Shown: positions 1-7,541, counted from the first letter of the stretch. The stretch is 20,956 nt of DNA from Campylobacterales bacterium (GCA_025800305.1 JAOXRY010000053.1:1-20956); one strand, 5' to 3'. Made by a program: numbers and translations. The notes: generated by a model not told the origin, from the letters alone.

Positions 1-2
1 AC

Positions 3-47
3 TCATTGATTCATATGGCAAAAGCGTGGAGTAGTAAAACTGTATGA
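3..47 (+). CDS. 3' end of an upstream gene (partial)
   Basis: The frame beginning at base 3 is open from the window edge and ends in TGA at 45-47. This overlaps the ATG of the CheB-CheR gene as ATGA, a common translational-coupling arrangement. The visible C-terminus reads SLIHMAKAWSSKTV. A second frame also enters from the left and stops with TAG at 32-34, so frame choice rests only on the ATGA overlap. Too little is visible to name a product; from context it probably belongs to the same signalling operon. Confidence 0.4.
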   Translation, partial: SLIHMAKAWSSKTV

Positions 48-1735
48 ATCTAGCGGTTCATATAGAAAATAGAAAAAAGACACTCTCCTTAATGGAGGGA
101 ATCTTAGAAGATGAAGACAAGGAGCTTATCAAAGCTTTAAAAGATGATTCCACTTCTTTTGATGAGATTGAAGTGACCTTTTTTAATCTTGATATTCTTC
201 CCTCCAAAATTATTGAATTTTTATCTTCTTACAAAGAAAAAAAAGTGAAGCTTTTTACTCTTTCAAGGGCACTTTTTTCATATCTAACAAAGCTAGGACT
301 TACTCCTATTTATGTTCCAAGAAAAACAATTTCCCACTCAAGAGAGTACAAAAAAGCAAAATATTTAGCCATTGGAGGTTCAGCTGATAGTAGTGATAAG
401 ATCTTTAAAATCATTGAAAATCTTCCTGTTAGTTATCTAACAATATTTATAGTCCAACACGTCTGTGAAACAAAAGAAAATCTTTTAGGTGACCTTTTAA
501 GATCTAAAACCCACTATAGAGTTTTAATGGGAGAGAATAAAATGAAAGTGGAAGAATCTACAATCTATATTGCTCCAACAGCCCATCATATGACTGTGGA
601 AAAAGGTTATATAAAACTAACAAAAGAGCCACCTTATAACTACGCAAGACCCTCCATTGATGTCACATTTAACTCTTTGGCAAATGAATATAAAAATAAT
701 CTAATTTCATTAACTCTTTGCGGTTATGGTGTGGATGGAATTGAATCTCTAAAGACTCTTAACCAAAACGAATCAATGATTTTAATAGAAGACCCAAAAG
801 ACTGCACTGCAGATATACTTCCTAAAGAAGCCATTAGTTCTGGTCTGTATTCAAAGATCTTAACTATAGAAGAGATCTTGAGATTTCTTCATCACACATT
901 TGCCAAAGAAGAAGATCTTGAAGATGAGATAGATCTTTTTTTGGAAGATGTCTATAAAAAATATCACTACGACTTTAGAAATTATCAAAAATCCAGTCTA
1001 AAAAGAAGAATTAAAAACTTTATGACCAATGAAGATATTCTAACTTTTGGTGAGTTTGAAAAAGAAGTTTTGGAGAATAAAGAGATATTTGATAAATTTT
1101 TTCTAGATTTTACAATTAACGTTACATCCTTTTTTAGAGATCCTAAGATGTTTAAAACCTTAAAGGAGAAGATCTTAACAACTTTAAAAACAAAATCTCA
1201 CATCAAAATCTGGTCAGCAGGATGTTCAACAGGAGAGGAACCATACTCTTTGGCTATTATCCTTTATGAAATGGGAATTTTAGATAAAACCTATATCTAC
1301 GCAACAGATCTTAATGGCAATATTATCAAACAATCTATCAATGGACTCTTTCCAAAAAAACGTTTAGAAGAAAACATAGAAAACTATATAAAAGCTGGAG
1401 GAGAAAACTCTTTTCTAGATTATATTCATGTAGAAAAAGAGTACTTTAAAATTCATGATTTTTTAAAAAAAAGAACTCTCTTTTTCACCCACTCTTTAAC
1501 CAATAGTGGTATTTTAAATGAATTTGATATTATTCTGTGCAGAAACGTTATGATATATTTCGAAAAGCCATTACAACAAAGGGTTTTTACACTGTTTCGA
1601 AACTCTATGGATAAGGATGGAATACTTATCTTAGGTGAATCTGAAACATCAATGGCAAAAGAGGGGCTTATCCATTTCAGGCCAATGACTGGAAATACCG
1701 GTTTTTTTACTCCAAGGGAAAACAATGAATTTTAA
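44..1735 (+). CDS. CheB-CheR fusion: chemoreceptor methylesterase/methyltransferase
   Basis: This 563-residue protein joins the two chemoreceptor adaptation enzymes. Residues about 105-285 are a CheB methylesterase domain: the Ser-His-Asp triad is visible as S113 (AIGGS), H139 (VQHV) and D231 (GYGVDG), with RPSIDV at 202-207. Residues about 295-560 are CheR: NVTSFFRD at 359-366, the SAM-binding stretch WSAGCSTGEEPYSLAI at 390-405, ATDLN at 420-424 and CRNVMIYF at 499-506. The first 100 residues are not a recognisable receiver domain; no DD...D...K pattern is visible. After the catalytic Ser the usual xGG is replaced by ADSS. The start overlaps an upstream gene as ATGA, and the 3' end overlaps the next gene by 11 nt. 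Family knowledge: such enzymes add and remove methyl groups on receptor glutamates in the cytoplasm; fused forms often serve alternative chemosensory arrays. The exact pathway is inferred. Confidence 0.9.
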   Translation: MNLAVHIENRKKTLSLMEGILEDEDKELIKALKDDSTSFDEIEVTFFNLDILPSKIIEFLSSYKEKKVKLFTLSRALFSYLTKLGLTPIYVPRKTISHSREYKKAKYLAIGGSADSSDKIFKIIENLPVSYLTIFIVQHVCETKENLLGDLLRSKTHYRVLMGENKMKVEESTIYIAPTAHHMTVEKGYIKLTKEPPYNYARPSIDVTFNSLANEYKNNLISLTLCGYGVDGIESLKTLNQNESMILIEDPKDCTADILPKEAISSGLYSKILTIEEILRFLHHTFAKEEDLEDEIDLFLEDVYKKYHYDFRNYQKSSLKRRIKNFMTNEDILTFGEFEKEVLENKEIFDKFFLDFTINVTSFFRDPKMFKTLKEKILTTLKTKSHIKIWSAGCSTGEEPYSLAIILYEMGILDKTYIYATDLNGNIIKQSINGLFPKKRLEENIENYIKAGGENSFLDYIHVEKEYFKIHDFLKKRTLFFTHSLTNSGILNEFDIILCRNVMIYFEKPLQQRVFTLFRNSMDKDGILILGESETSMAKEGLIHFRPMTGNTGFFTPRENNEF

Positions 1736-3254
1736 AGTTCTTGCCGTAGATGACAATGAAAATAATCTATTTACATTAACCTCTCTTCTTTCGTCAATTA
1801 AAAATCTTGATCTTATAGAAGCATCATCTGGAGAAGAAGCTTTACAAATAACAATTTCACAAAATATAGATCTTATTTTATTAGATATTCAAATGCCTGG
1901 AATTGACGGATTTGAAGTAGCAAAATTTTTAAAATCACGTACAAAAACAAAAAATATCCCTATAGTTTTTCTTACTGCTGTTTTTAGATCTGAAGAGTTT
2001 TTTGAAAAAGGCTACCAAGTTGGAGCTGTCGATTATTTGACAAAACCTATTAACGATAATCTTTTATTAAACAAAATTAGAATGTATCAAAATCTTTTTC
2101 AAAAAGAGAAAGAAGTTAAAAAAGAGACAGAAAAAAGAGTAGAAAGCGAAAATACTTTTGCCAGTGTTTTTAACTATGCAGGAATTGGTATTACAATCTG
2201 TAACAACAAAGCTGAGATTCAAAATATCAATCAGCAATTTACCAATATTTTAGGATACACAAAAGAAGAAGCAATAGGAAAAACTCTATTTGATTTAACC
2301 CAAGAGAGTGACAGAGATTTTTGTGAAAACCGTATAGAAGAGCTTTTAAAAAATAAAATTCCAAACTATTCCTTTGAAAAAAGATGTCTCAAAAAAGATG
2401 GTAGCTTAGTTTGGGTACGTGTCAATGCTTCTGCTGTACGTGATGAAAATGACGATGTTATATCTATAACCACAATGATTTATGATCTTACAGATGAGAA
2501 AAAACTTTCACAAGAGAAACAAGCAAAAGAGCAACTTTTAATTAGACAAAATAGATTGGCAGAAATGGGTGAGATGATAAGCCAAATTGCCCATCAGTGG
2601 AGACAACCTTTAAATTCATTATCAATAACAATTCAAGACTTTTTAGACGCTTTTAATTATGGAGAACTTGATAAAACTTATCTTGAAAGAAATGTTGACT
2701 CTTCTATGGAAATTATTAGATATATGTCTAAAACAATTGATGACTTTAGAGACTTTTTTAAACCTGAAAAAGAGAAGTGTCCCTTTGATATTTACAAAGC
2801 AATTTCTGGTGCTTCTGATCTTGTTAAGCCACAGTTTAAAAGTAAAGACATCTCCTTTGATATCACTTATGATAAAAATGAAGATCTAACCTTTACAGGC
2901 TTTGAAAATGAATTTAAACAAGCAGTTTTAAATATTATCAATAACGGAAAAGATGCTATTTTAGAAATAAGAAAAGAAGACCCTGCATATCACGGAAAAA
3001 TTTTAATAGGGATTGAGAAACTAGAACAACAAATAGAAATCTCTATTTTGGATAATGGTGGTGGAATTCCTAAAGAGTCTATTGAGAAAATTTTTGATCC
3101 TTACATGTCTACAAAAGGGAAAAATGGAACAGGACTTGGACTTTATATGGTAAAAACCATTATTGAAAATAGCATGAATGGTTTTATCTCTGCTACTAAT
3201 AAAGAAAACGGAGCACTATTTACTATCACTCTTAATCTTTCTGAAAAATCTTAA
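1725..3254 (+). CDS. Receiver-PAS-histidine kinase (hybrid with N-terminal receiver)
   Basis: A 509-residue soluble signalling protein with no membrane segment. Residues 1-122 form a receiver domain: acidic D9/D10, phosphoacceptor D54 (LLDIQMPG), T84 and K107 (TKP). A short coiled-coil linker (about 123-142) leads to a PAS domain at about 145-260, which contains CLKKDGSLVWVRV followed by a PAC-like end. The kinase core has H290 in AHQWRQPLNSL, an N-box around 403-411 (NIINNGKDA), DNGGGIP at 443-449, FDPYMSTK at 457-464 and GTGLGLYM at 468-475. The ATG lies inside the end of the CheB-CheR gene (11-nt overlap), so the two are translationally coupled. Family knowledge: AHQWRQPLN kinases are common in Campylobacterota. 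An N-terminal receiver suggests that the kinase is itself controlled by phosphorylation, perhaps by a CheA-type kinase of the same operon; that is inference. Confidence 0.9.
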   Translation: MNFKVLAVDDNENNLFTLTSLLSSIKNLDLIEASSGEEALQITISQNIDLILLDIQMPGIDGFEVAKFLKSRTKTKNIPIVFLTAVFRSEEFFEKGYQVGAVDYLTKPINDNLLLNKIRMYQNLFQKEKEVKKETEKRVESENTFASVFNYAGIGITICNNKAEIQNINQQFTNILGYTKEEAIGKTLFDLTQESDRDFCENRIEELLKNKIPNYSFEKRCLKKDGSLVWVRVNASAVRDENDDVISITTMIYDLTDEKKLSQEKQAKEQLLIRQNRLAEMGEMISQIAHQWRQPLNSLSITIQDFLDAFNYGELDKTYLERNVDSSMEIIRYMSKTIDDFRDFFKPEKEKCPFDIYKAISGASDLVKPQFKSKDISFDITYDKNEDLTFTGFENEFKQAVLNIINNGKDAILEIRKEDPAYHGKILIGIEKLEQQIEISILDNGGGIPKESIEKIFDPYMSTKGKNGTGLGLYMVKTIIENSMNGFISATNKENGALFTITLNLSEKS

Positions 3255-3264
3255 AACCTTTTTG

Positions 3265-3271
3265 ATAAAAT
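3265..3271 (+). promoter_or_regulatory. Putative -10 box for ffh
   Basis: The 50-bp gap before ffh contains CTTTTTGATAAAATG, matching the T-rich tract plus TATAAT-like -10 arrangement of Campylobacterota housekeeping promoters, with TAAAAT at 3266-3271. No good -35 is seen. It would give ffh its own start point separate from the signalling operon. Confidence 0.4.
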
Positions 3272-3304
3272 GATTTTTTTTAAATTATTTAATTAGGCAG
3301 ACAT

Positions 3305-4648
3305 ATGTTCGAAAAAATTTCAGAATCCCTATCAAGTGCCATAGGAAAAATCAGACACTTTGATGATGAAAAATCTTTAAAAAAAGCAACAGGAGAGCTA
3401 AAAAAATCTCTTTTAAAGGCTGATATCCATTATAAAATCACTAAAGATCTACTAGTAGAAGTTGAAAAAAGAACAAAAGCAAACGGTATTGGAAAAGAGA
3501 GTTTTCAAAAAGCTCTTTCTGACACGTTCAATGAGATCTTAGAAAGTGCTGGAAGTGGTGGTTTTGTTTTTGCACCAAACCCTCCAACAAAAGTTTTAAT
3601 GATGGGACTACAAGGTTCTGGTAAAACTACAACAACAGCAAAACTAGCACACTATCTAAAACAGAGAAAAAAGAAAGTTCTTATGGTTGCAGCAGATCTT
3701 CAAAGACTTGCCGCTGTTGAACAGCTAAAACAACTTGGTGAACAAACAGAGACAGAAGTTTTTTACAAAGATGGAGCAGACCCTACAACTGTTGTGAAAG
3801 AGGGATTAAAAAGAGCAAAAGATGGTCTTTTTGATGTTGTTATATTTGATACCGCTGGACGTTTAGCAATCGATGAAGAGCTAATGGGTGAGCTAAAAAC
3901 AGTAAAAGATATCGTTTCTCCAGATGAGACTTTCTATGTAGCAGACTCTATGACTGGTCAAGACTCTGTGAAAACTGCAGATAGTTTTAATCAGCAAATT
4001 GGAATTAGTGGGGTTATCCTTACAAAATTTGATGGTGATCCAACAGGTGGTGTTGCTATTGGTCTTGCAAAGCAGATTGGTGTTCCTTTAAGATTTTTAG
4101 GGGTTGGTGAAAAAATCGCTGATTTAGAACTTTTTGTTGCTGATAGAATTGTTTCAAGACTTATGGGAGCAGGAGACGTTGAAGGTCTTGCAGAAAAAGT
4201 TGGAACAATTATCGATGAGAAAAAAGCAAAAGAGATCACAAAAAAGATCAGAAAAGGTGCTTTTAACTTTAACGATTTCCTAGAGCAAATGGAGCAGATG
4301 AAAAAGCTTGGAAGCATGAAATCAATCATCGGAATGATTCCAGGGATGGGTAACCTTGGAAAACAACTTGGTGATATAGATCTTGAAAACTCAAAAGAGA
4401 TTCTTCACATCAAAGCTCTTATTAGTTCAATGACCAAAAGAGAGAGAGAAAATCCAGATATCTTAAACCCAAGTAGAAAAAAAAGACTGGCTACTGGTGC
4501 TGGGCTTAGTGAAGTTCAAGTAAATAAGATCTTAAAACAGTTTAAAAATGCTGCAAAAATGGCTAAGAAACTAAGCGGTAAAAAAGGCATGGCAGATCTT
4601 CAAGCAATGATGGGTCAAATGGGTGGTCCTGGTGGGTTTCCTAGGTAG
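3305..4648 (+). CDS. ffh: Signal recognition particle protein Ffh
   Basis: A 447-residue SRP GTPase, the full length for the family. Residues 1-85 are the N helical bundle. The G domain has the P-loop GLQGSGKTTTTAKLA (101-115), DLQRLAAVEQL (131-141), DTAGRL (182-187) and TKFDGDPTGG (240-249). The M domain (about 300-447) carries the methionine-rich signal-peptide groove and the RNA-binding helix-turn-helix around PSRKKRLATGAGLSEVQVNKI (389-409). It binds SRP RNA and N-terminal signal sequences on ribosomes and delivers them to FtsY at the membrane. The RGMGD-like element before the M domain reads LMGAGD, a mild variation. The RNA partner (ffs) is encoded about 8.6 kb downstream. ATG at 3305 is preceded only by a weak AGG. 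Downstream order (rpsP, KH, rimM) is the usual one except for an inserted secreted protein. Confidence 0.97.
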   Translation: MFEKISESLSSAIGKIRHFDDEKSLKKATGELKKSLLKADIHYKITKDLLVEVEKRTKANGIGKESFQKALSDTFNEILESAGSGGFVFAPNPPTKVLMMGLQGSGKTTTTAKLAHYLKQRKKKVLMVAADLQRLAAVEQLKQLGEQTETEVFYKDGADPTTVVKEGLKRAKDGLFDVVIFDTAGRLAIDEELMGELKTVKDIVSPDETFYVADSMTGQDSVKTADSFNQQIGISGVILTKFDGDPTGGVAIGLAKQIGVPLRFLGVGEKIADLELFVADRIVSRLMGAGDVEGLAEKVGTIIDEKKAKEITKKIRKGAFNFNDFLEQMEQMKKLGSMKSIIGMIPGMGNLGKQLGDIDLENSKEILHIKALISSMTKRERENPDILNPSRKKRLATGAGLSEVQVNKILKQFKNAAKMAKKLSGKKGMADLQAMMGQMGGPGGFPR

Positions 4649-4670
4649 TAAGTCTTAACCTATTATCATT

Positions 4671-5342
4671 ATGAAATATATATTTTTATTGTTTATTCTA
4701 ACAGTGAAAATATTGTTTTCTAATGATTTAAAAACTGATTTTTGTAAATCTTCACCACCGTTTAAAAATATTTCTGCTGAAAAGTTATCAGAGTCTCACA
4801 AAACCATATTTGGACTCACTATAGGAAAAAATAATTTCGAAGATTTGAAAAAATATTTTGGAGAAATAGTCCCATTTAAAAGAGATCCCACTTGTGTTTC
4901 TTGTCCTAAAGAAGCATGTTATGTTTCAAAAAATAAAGAGATTGCTATTGTTTTTTATAAATATAACTCTTGGGATTTTTATCAATTTATCATTACTGAA
5001 GATCCACAAAAAACAGATGAAAAACACTGTGTAAAAACTGATAAAGTTGACAATTCAATAGAGACAAAATCAGGATTAAAAATTGGAATGACTCACCAAG
5101 AAATCTCAAAAATTTTAACTGCCCCTGTCTATTCAAAACCATATAAGAAAAAGTATTTTTTTCATAAACAACTTAAATTATCTCCAAAAAGATTACAAAA
5201 AAGTATTCAACAAGATCTACAAAATAACATCCCTATTAACTGTAAAAACTACTATTATGATGTAGTTGGAGATATTATTTTTCTATTCAATGAAAGAGGC
5301 TTAGTAAAAGAATTAAGTGTAAGCTATACAGAGTCCTACTAA
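4671..5342 (+). CDS. Secreted hypothetical protein with duplicated G(L)xIG motif
   Basis: I do not recognise this 223-residue protein. Residues 1-18 form a signal peptide (short basic start, hydrophobic core, likely cut after FS-N), so it should be periplasmic. It contains two similar units: GLTIGKNNFEDLKKYFG at 48-64 and GLKIGMTHQEISKILTAP at 135-152. Both resemble the GxxxxxVxxxLG repeat of SmpA/OmlA (BamE-like) periplasmic folds, but this is only motif-level similarity. Six cysteines occur in the mature part (25, 75, 78, 83, 120, 191), including C-x2-C-x4-C, which suggests disulfides or a metal site. The gene starts 22 nt after ffh and lacks a visible Shine-Dalgarno. A TATTAT box ends only 4 nt before the ATG, so the mRNA may be leaderless or the gene may depend on ffh read-through. 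Confidence 0.7.
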   Translation: MKYIFLLFILTVKILFSNDLKTDFCKSSPPFKNISAEKLSESHKTIFGLTIGKNNFEDLKKYFGEIVPFKRDPTCVSCPKEACYVSKNKEIAIVFYKYNSWDFYQFIITEDPQKTDEKHCVKTDKVDNSIETKSGLKIGMTHQEISKILTAPVYSKPYKKKYFFHKQLKLSPKRLQKSIQQDLQNNIPINCKNYYYDVVGDIIFLFNERGLVKELSVSYTESY

Positions 5343-5411
5343 GTAATTTCTTTTTTCCTAACAAATACAAAGAAAATTCTTAAAAAATTAAAGGTTTATT
5401 CAAGGTTTCTT

Positions 5412-5422
5412 ATGGTATAAAA
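5412..5422 (+). promoter_or_regulatory. Putative extended -10 promoter for rpsP-KH-rimM
   Basis: In the 152-bp gap before rpsP the sequence ATGGTATAAAA holds TATAAA at 5416-5421. It would give a leader of about 65 nt. Downstream, GGCTTTAAAAGCC at 5430-5442 is a short inverted repeat (GGCTT/AAGCC) followed by CGCGGC, which could form a small leader hairpin. Whether it is regulatory is unknown. The rest of the gap shows nothing else. Confidence 0.4.
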
Positions 5423-5494
5423 CCACCTTGGCTTTAAAAGCCGCGGCAAATTTATCCTCAAATAAATTTAAAAATTTAACTAAGGAAACAAGAA

Positions 5495-5728
5495 ATGACA
5501 GTTATCAGACTAACAAGAATGGGTAGAAAGAAAGCTCCTTTTTACAGAATCGTTGTAACAGACAGTAGAAAAAGAAGAGACAGCGGTTGGATTGAAGCAA
5601 TCGGTACTTACAACCCAATGAAAGATGAAAATAACATCACATTAGATAAAGAAAGATTCGCATACTGGACAGGTGTTGGTGCTAAGCCAAGTGAAAAAGT
5701 TGCTAAATTAGCTGAGAAAGTTAAGTAA
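5495..5728 (+). CDS. rpsP: 30S ribosomal protein S16
   Basis: A 77-residue S16, typical length for Campylobacterota. The N-terminus MTVIRLTRMGRKKAPFYRIV followed by DSRKRRDSGWIEAIGTYNP is the family signature. The start ATG has a good Shine-Dalgarno, AAGGA at 5482-5486, 8 nt upstream. S16 binds 16S rRNA early in 30S assembly. It begins a tight cluster with the KH protein (11-nt gap) and rimM. Confidence 0.98.
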   Translation: MTVIRLTRMGRKKAPFYRIVVTDSRKRRDSGWIEAIGTYNPMKDENNITLDKERFAYWTGVGAKPSEKVAKLAEKVK

Positions 5729-5739
5729 GCGAACGACCT

Positions 5740-5991
5740 ATGTCAAATATCGCAGAATTTATAAGCGAATATGCAAAACTTGTGATCGATGATCACAAGA
5801 TGTTAGAAATAACTGAAAATGAGATTGATGACTCTTTTACAGAGATTGTAATCTATGCAAATAAATCAGATGCTGGAAAACTTATTGGTAAAGACGGCAA
5901 TATGGTAAATGCTCTTAAAACGATTATATCTGGTTGTAAAGCAAAAGATGGCAAATCTTATAGAGTTCTAGTTAGATCTAAAGAGAGCTAA
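5740..5991 (+). CDS. khpA: KH-domain RNA-binding protein (KhpA/YlqC family)
   Basis: An 83-residue single KH domain. The GxxG nucleic-acid loop is visible as IGKDGN (G50-K-D-G53), preceded by SDAGKL and followed by MVNALKTII, the standard KH layout. Members of this family lie between rpsP and rimM in many bacteria and bind RNA; in Gram-positives KhpA pairs with KhpB. The position between S16 and RimM supports a role linked to ribosome or RNA metabolism. Its ATG is 11 nt after rpsP. The stop TAA at 5989-5991 lies directly before the proposed rimM start. Confidence 0.9.
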   Translation: MSNIAEFISEYAKLVIDDHKMLEITENEIDDSFTEIVIYANKSDAGKLIGKDGNMVNALKTIISGCKAKDGKSYRVLVRSKES

Positions 5992-5997
5992 CTTATT
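5981..5997 (+). promoter_or_regulatory. Ribosome binding site and ATT start of rimM
   Basis: AAGAGAG at 5981-5987 lies 7 nt upstream of ATT at 5995-5997, a suitable Shine-Dalgarno distance. No ATG, GTG or TTG in the rimM frame occurs between the KH stop and the GTG at 6025, which is internal by homology. The site therefore supports ATT as the initiation codon; CTT at 5992 is a less likely alternative. Confidence 0.5.
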
Positions 5998-6507
5998 TTA
6001 ACAATCGCAAAAATCGGTAAAAGTGTGGGGCTTAAAGGATTCCTTAAGCTTCACCTTGACACCGATTTCCCTGAACAATTCAAAAAGGGTGCTAAGTTTT
6101 CCACAAAAAAAGGTGACCTTGAAATCGAACTTTACGACTCTGTCAAAGGTCAAGTAAAATTCTTAGGGTACAACACAAAAGAAGATGCAGCAACACTTAC
6201 AAATCTAATCTTACAATCAAGTGAAGAAGAGACAAAAAAGAATATTGGACTAAAAGAGGGTGAATACTTCTGGTTTGATATTATTGGTTGTGAAGTTTTT
6301 GAAAATGATGAGATCTTAGGAAAGATTGACTCTATAGAGAGATACAACAACATAGATTATCTTGTTGCAATCGTTGTCCCTCATCTTGCTGAAAAACACA
6401 AAACAAAAAGAGCATTGGTTCCATATAATGACACTTATGTTTTAAATGTTAATTTAGACAGAAAAAAAATAGAAGTTACCAACGTTTTAGATATTATTGA
6501 AGCCTAA
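5995..6507 (+). CDS. rimM: 16S rRNA processing/30S maturation factor RimM, probable ATT start
   Basis: RimM helps mature the 30S head domain and binds S19. From ATT at 5995 the protein is 170 residues and begins (M)LTIAKIGKSVGLKGFLKLHL, matching the family opening xxxIGKxxGLxGxxK. The first normal start in frame, GTG at 6025, encodes the V of GKSVGLKG and would delete the first beta-strand, so it is probably not the true start. The C-terminal PRC-barrel is recognisable from EYFWFDIIGCEVFENDEILG onward, followed by ALVPYNDTYVLNVNLDRKKI. Length with the extension agrees with RimM proteins (about 170-180). It follows the KH gene with a 3-nt gap. The trmD and rplS genes that normally come next are missing here. 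Identity is firm; the start codon is inferred. Confidence 0.88.
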   Translation: MLTIAKIGKSVGLKGFLKLHLDTDFPEQFKKGAKFSTKKGDLEIELYDSVKGQVKFLGYNTKEDAATLTNLILQSSEEETKKNIGLKEGEYFWFDIIGCEVFENDEILGKIDSIERYNNIDYLVAIVVPHLAEKHKTKRALVPYNDTYVLNVNLDRKKIEVTNVLDIIEA

Positions 6508-6519
6508 CAACTTTTTCAC

Positions 6520-6530
6520 TATGATATATT
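6520..6530 (+). promoter_or_regulatory. Putative -10 region close to the small secreted gene
   Basis: CTTTTTCACTATGATATATT contains TATGAT at 6520-6525 or TATATT at 6525-6530 after a T-rich tract. Transcription would start near 6532-6537, at or just before the ATG at 6534. No Shine-Dalgarno is present. Either the mRNA is leaderless or initiation uses the second ATG at 6543. Confidence 0.4.
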
Positions 6531-6533
6531 CAT

Positions 6534-6845
6534 ATGAAAACTATGAATATTAATAAACTTCTTTTAATTCTTATTCTGTTCTTACCCTCTTTTGGTGAAA
6601 CTATCCATAAAGAATGCACAGAAACAAACTCTTATAAAGAGTGTAAAAAAGAACAGAGATACTTTCTACTGAATAATATTAAAGATTCAGATCATAATTA
6701 TGACACTAAACAGCAAATGGGAGACACTTTTCTTAATCTTGGAGCTAATTTACTTTTTAAAAATAAGCCTAAAAAGAAGAAAAAAAGTCATAAACCAGCA
6801 AAAGAGATAGATCTTCTAAAAGAAGCTCCGCCTCCTATAGACTAA
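6534..6845 (+). CDS. Small secreted basic hypothetical protein
   Basis: I do not recognise this 103-residue protein. A signal peptide is clear (residues 1-20, hydrophobic LLLILILFLPSFG, cut probably after G21), so it is likely exported. The mature part has two cysteines 8 apart (C28, C37), which may form a disulfide. It also has a run of lysines at 78-90 (KPKKKKKSHKPAK) and ends with APPPID. An in-frame second ATG at 6543 could be the true start. Its stop abuts the stop of the opposing methyltransferase gene with no bases between them. It occupies the place where trmD would be expected. Confidence 0.6.
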   Translation: MKTMNINKLLLILILFLPSFGETIHKECTETNSYKECKKEQRYFLLNNIKDSDHNYDTKQQMGDTFLNLGANLLFKNKPKKKKKSHKPAKEIDLLKEAPPPID

Positions 6846-7541
6846 CTATTTTCTCTTAAAAACTAACAACTCTTTATCTCCATCTTCTGAAAATAGAGCA
6901 ATCTTTTTATATTCAAAAAGTTCAAGATCTTTTAGATTGGCAAAAAATGGTTCATCGTGATAGTGCTGAATAATTCTCTCTTCACTTTTTCTATAAAGTT
7001 CACCCTCTTTTTCAAACATTCTTAGATCTGTTATAAGCTTTCCATCTTCAAATTCAGAGTAAATGGAGCCATAGGAATTTTTACCTTCTAAAATAAGTGA
7101 TCCTTGGGCAATATCTTCAAAACCGTGAAGGGAGTTAATATCTGCAATAAAGTGTCCATCATCTTTTAAAGTATTAGAAATGCACGATAGAAAGTTTGTA
7201 AGGGTTTTCTTATCAAGATAGTTTAACACGTCAAATACAGCTGTTATAACATCATATTTCTCAGTTTCGTCACAAATATCTTGAACGTATGAATTAGAAT
7301 GAACTTTTTTAGCCCTTTCAATCATCACAGGACTAAGATCTATAGCTTTTACATCAAAGCCATTGTCAGCTAAAAGTTTGGCAAACTTTCCATTGCCACA
7401 GCCAACGTCTAAAACCTTCTTTCCACCCTTATCCTTAACCTCATCAAGAAAAGCTCTATATAGCCCTTCTATCTCATCTGTAAAGGGGATTAATGATTCT
7501 AGTTTGCCATAAAGATCTAGGTTGTCTACTTTATTACTCAT
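6846..7541 (-). CDS. Class I SAM-dependent methyltransferase
   Basis: A 231-residue protein with the Rossmann methyltransferase signature: motif I VLDVGCGNGKFA (43-54), acidic D69 at the end of strand 2 (VKAIDLS), a D-I-C-D segment at 88-91 and VFDVLNYL (102-109) at the motif IV position. The C-terminal half is a beta-rich substrate region seen in small-molecule methyltransferases of the Methyltransf_11/25 type; the substrate cannot be read from sequence. Its ATG overlaps the hisG stop as ATGA, so it is co-translated with hisG. No histidine-biosynthesis role is known for such a protein; the coupling may just reflect operon packing. Confidence 0.8.
   Translation of the reverse strand: MSNKVDNLDLYGKLESLIPFTDEIEGLYRAFLDEVKDKGGKKVLDVGCGNGKFAKLLADNGFDVKAIDLSPVMIERAKKVHSNSYVQDICDETEKYDVITAVFDVLNYLDKKTLTNFLSCISNTLKDDGHFIADINSLHGFEDIAQGSLILEGKNSYGSIYSEFEDGKLITDLRMFEKEGELYRKSEERIIQHYHDEPFFANLKDLELFEYKKIALFSEDGDKELLVFKRK

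Noticed and set aside
5430..5442. Short hairpin GGCTT/AAGCC in the rpsP leader as a ribosomal-protein autoregulatory element
   Set aside because: Only five pairs with a three-base loop and no match to a leader I can name; recorded only as a detail of the promoter entry.
6846..7541. Methyltransferase as a histidine-pathway enzyme because of its overlap with hisG
   Set aside because: The fold is generic, no histidine enzyme of this type is known, and overlaps here also join unrelated envelope genes.
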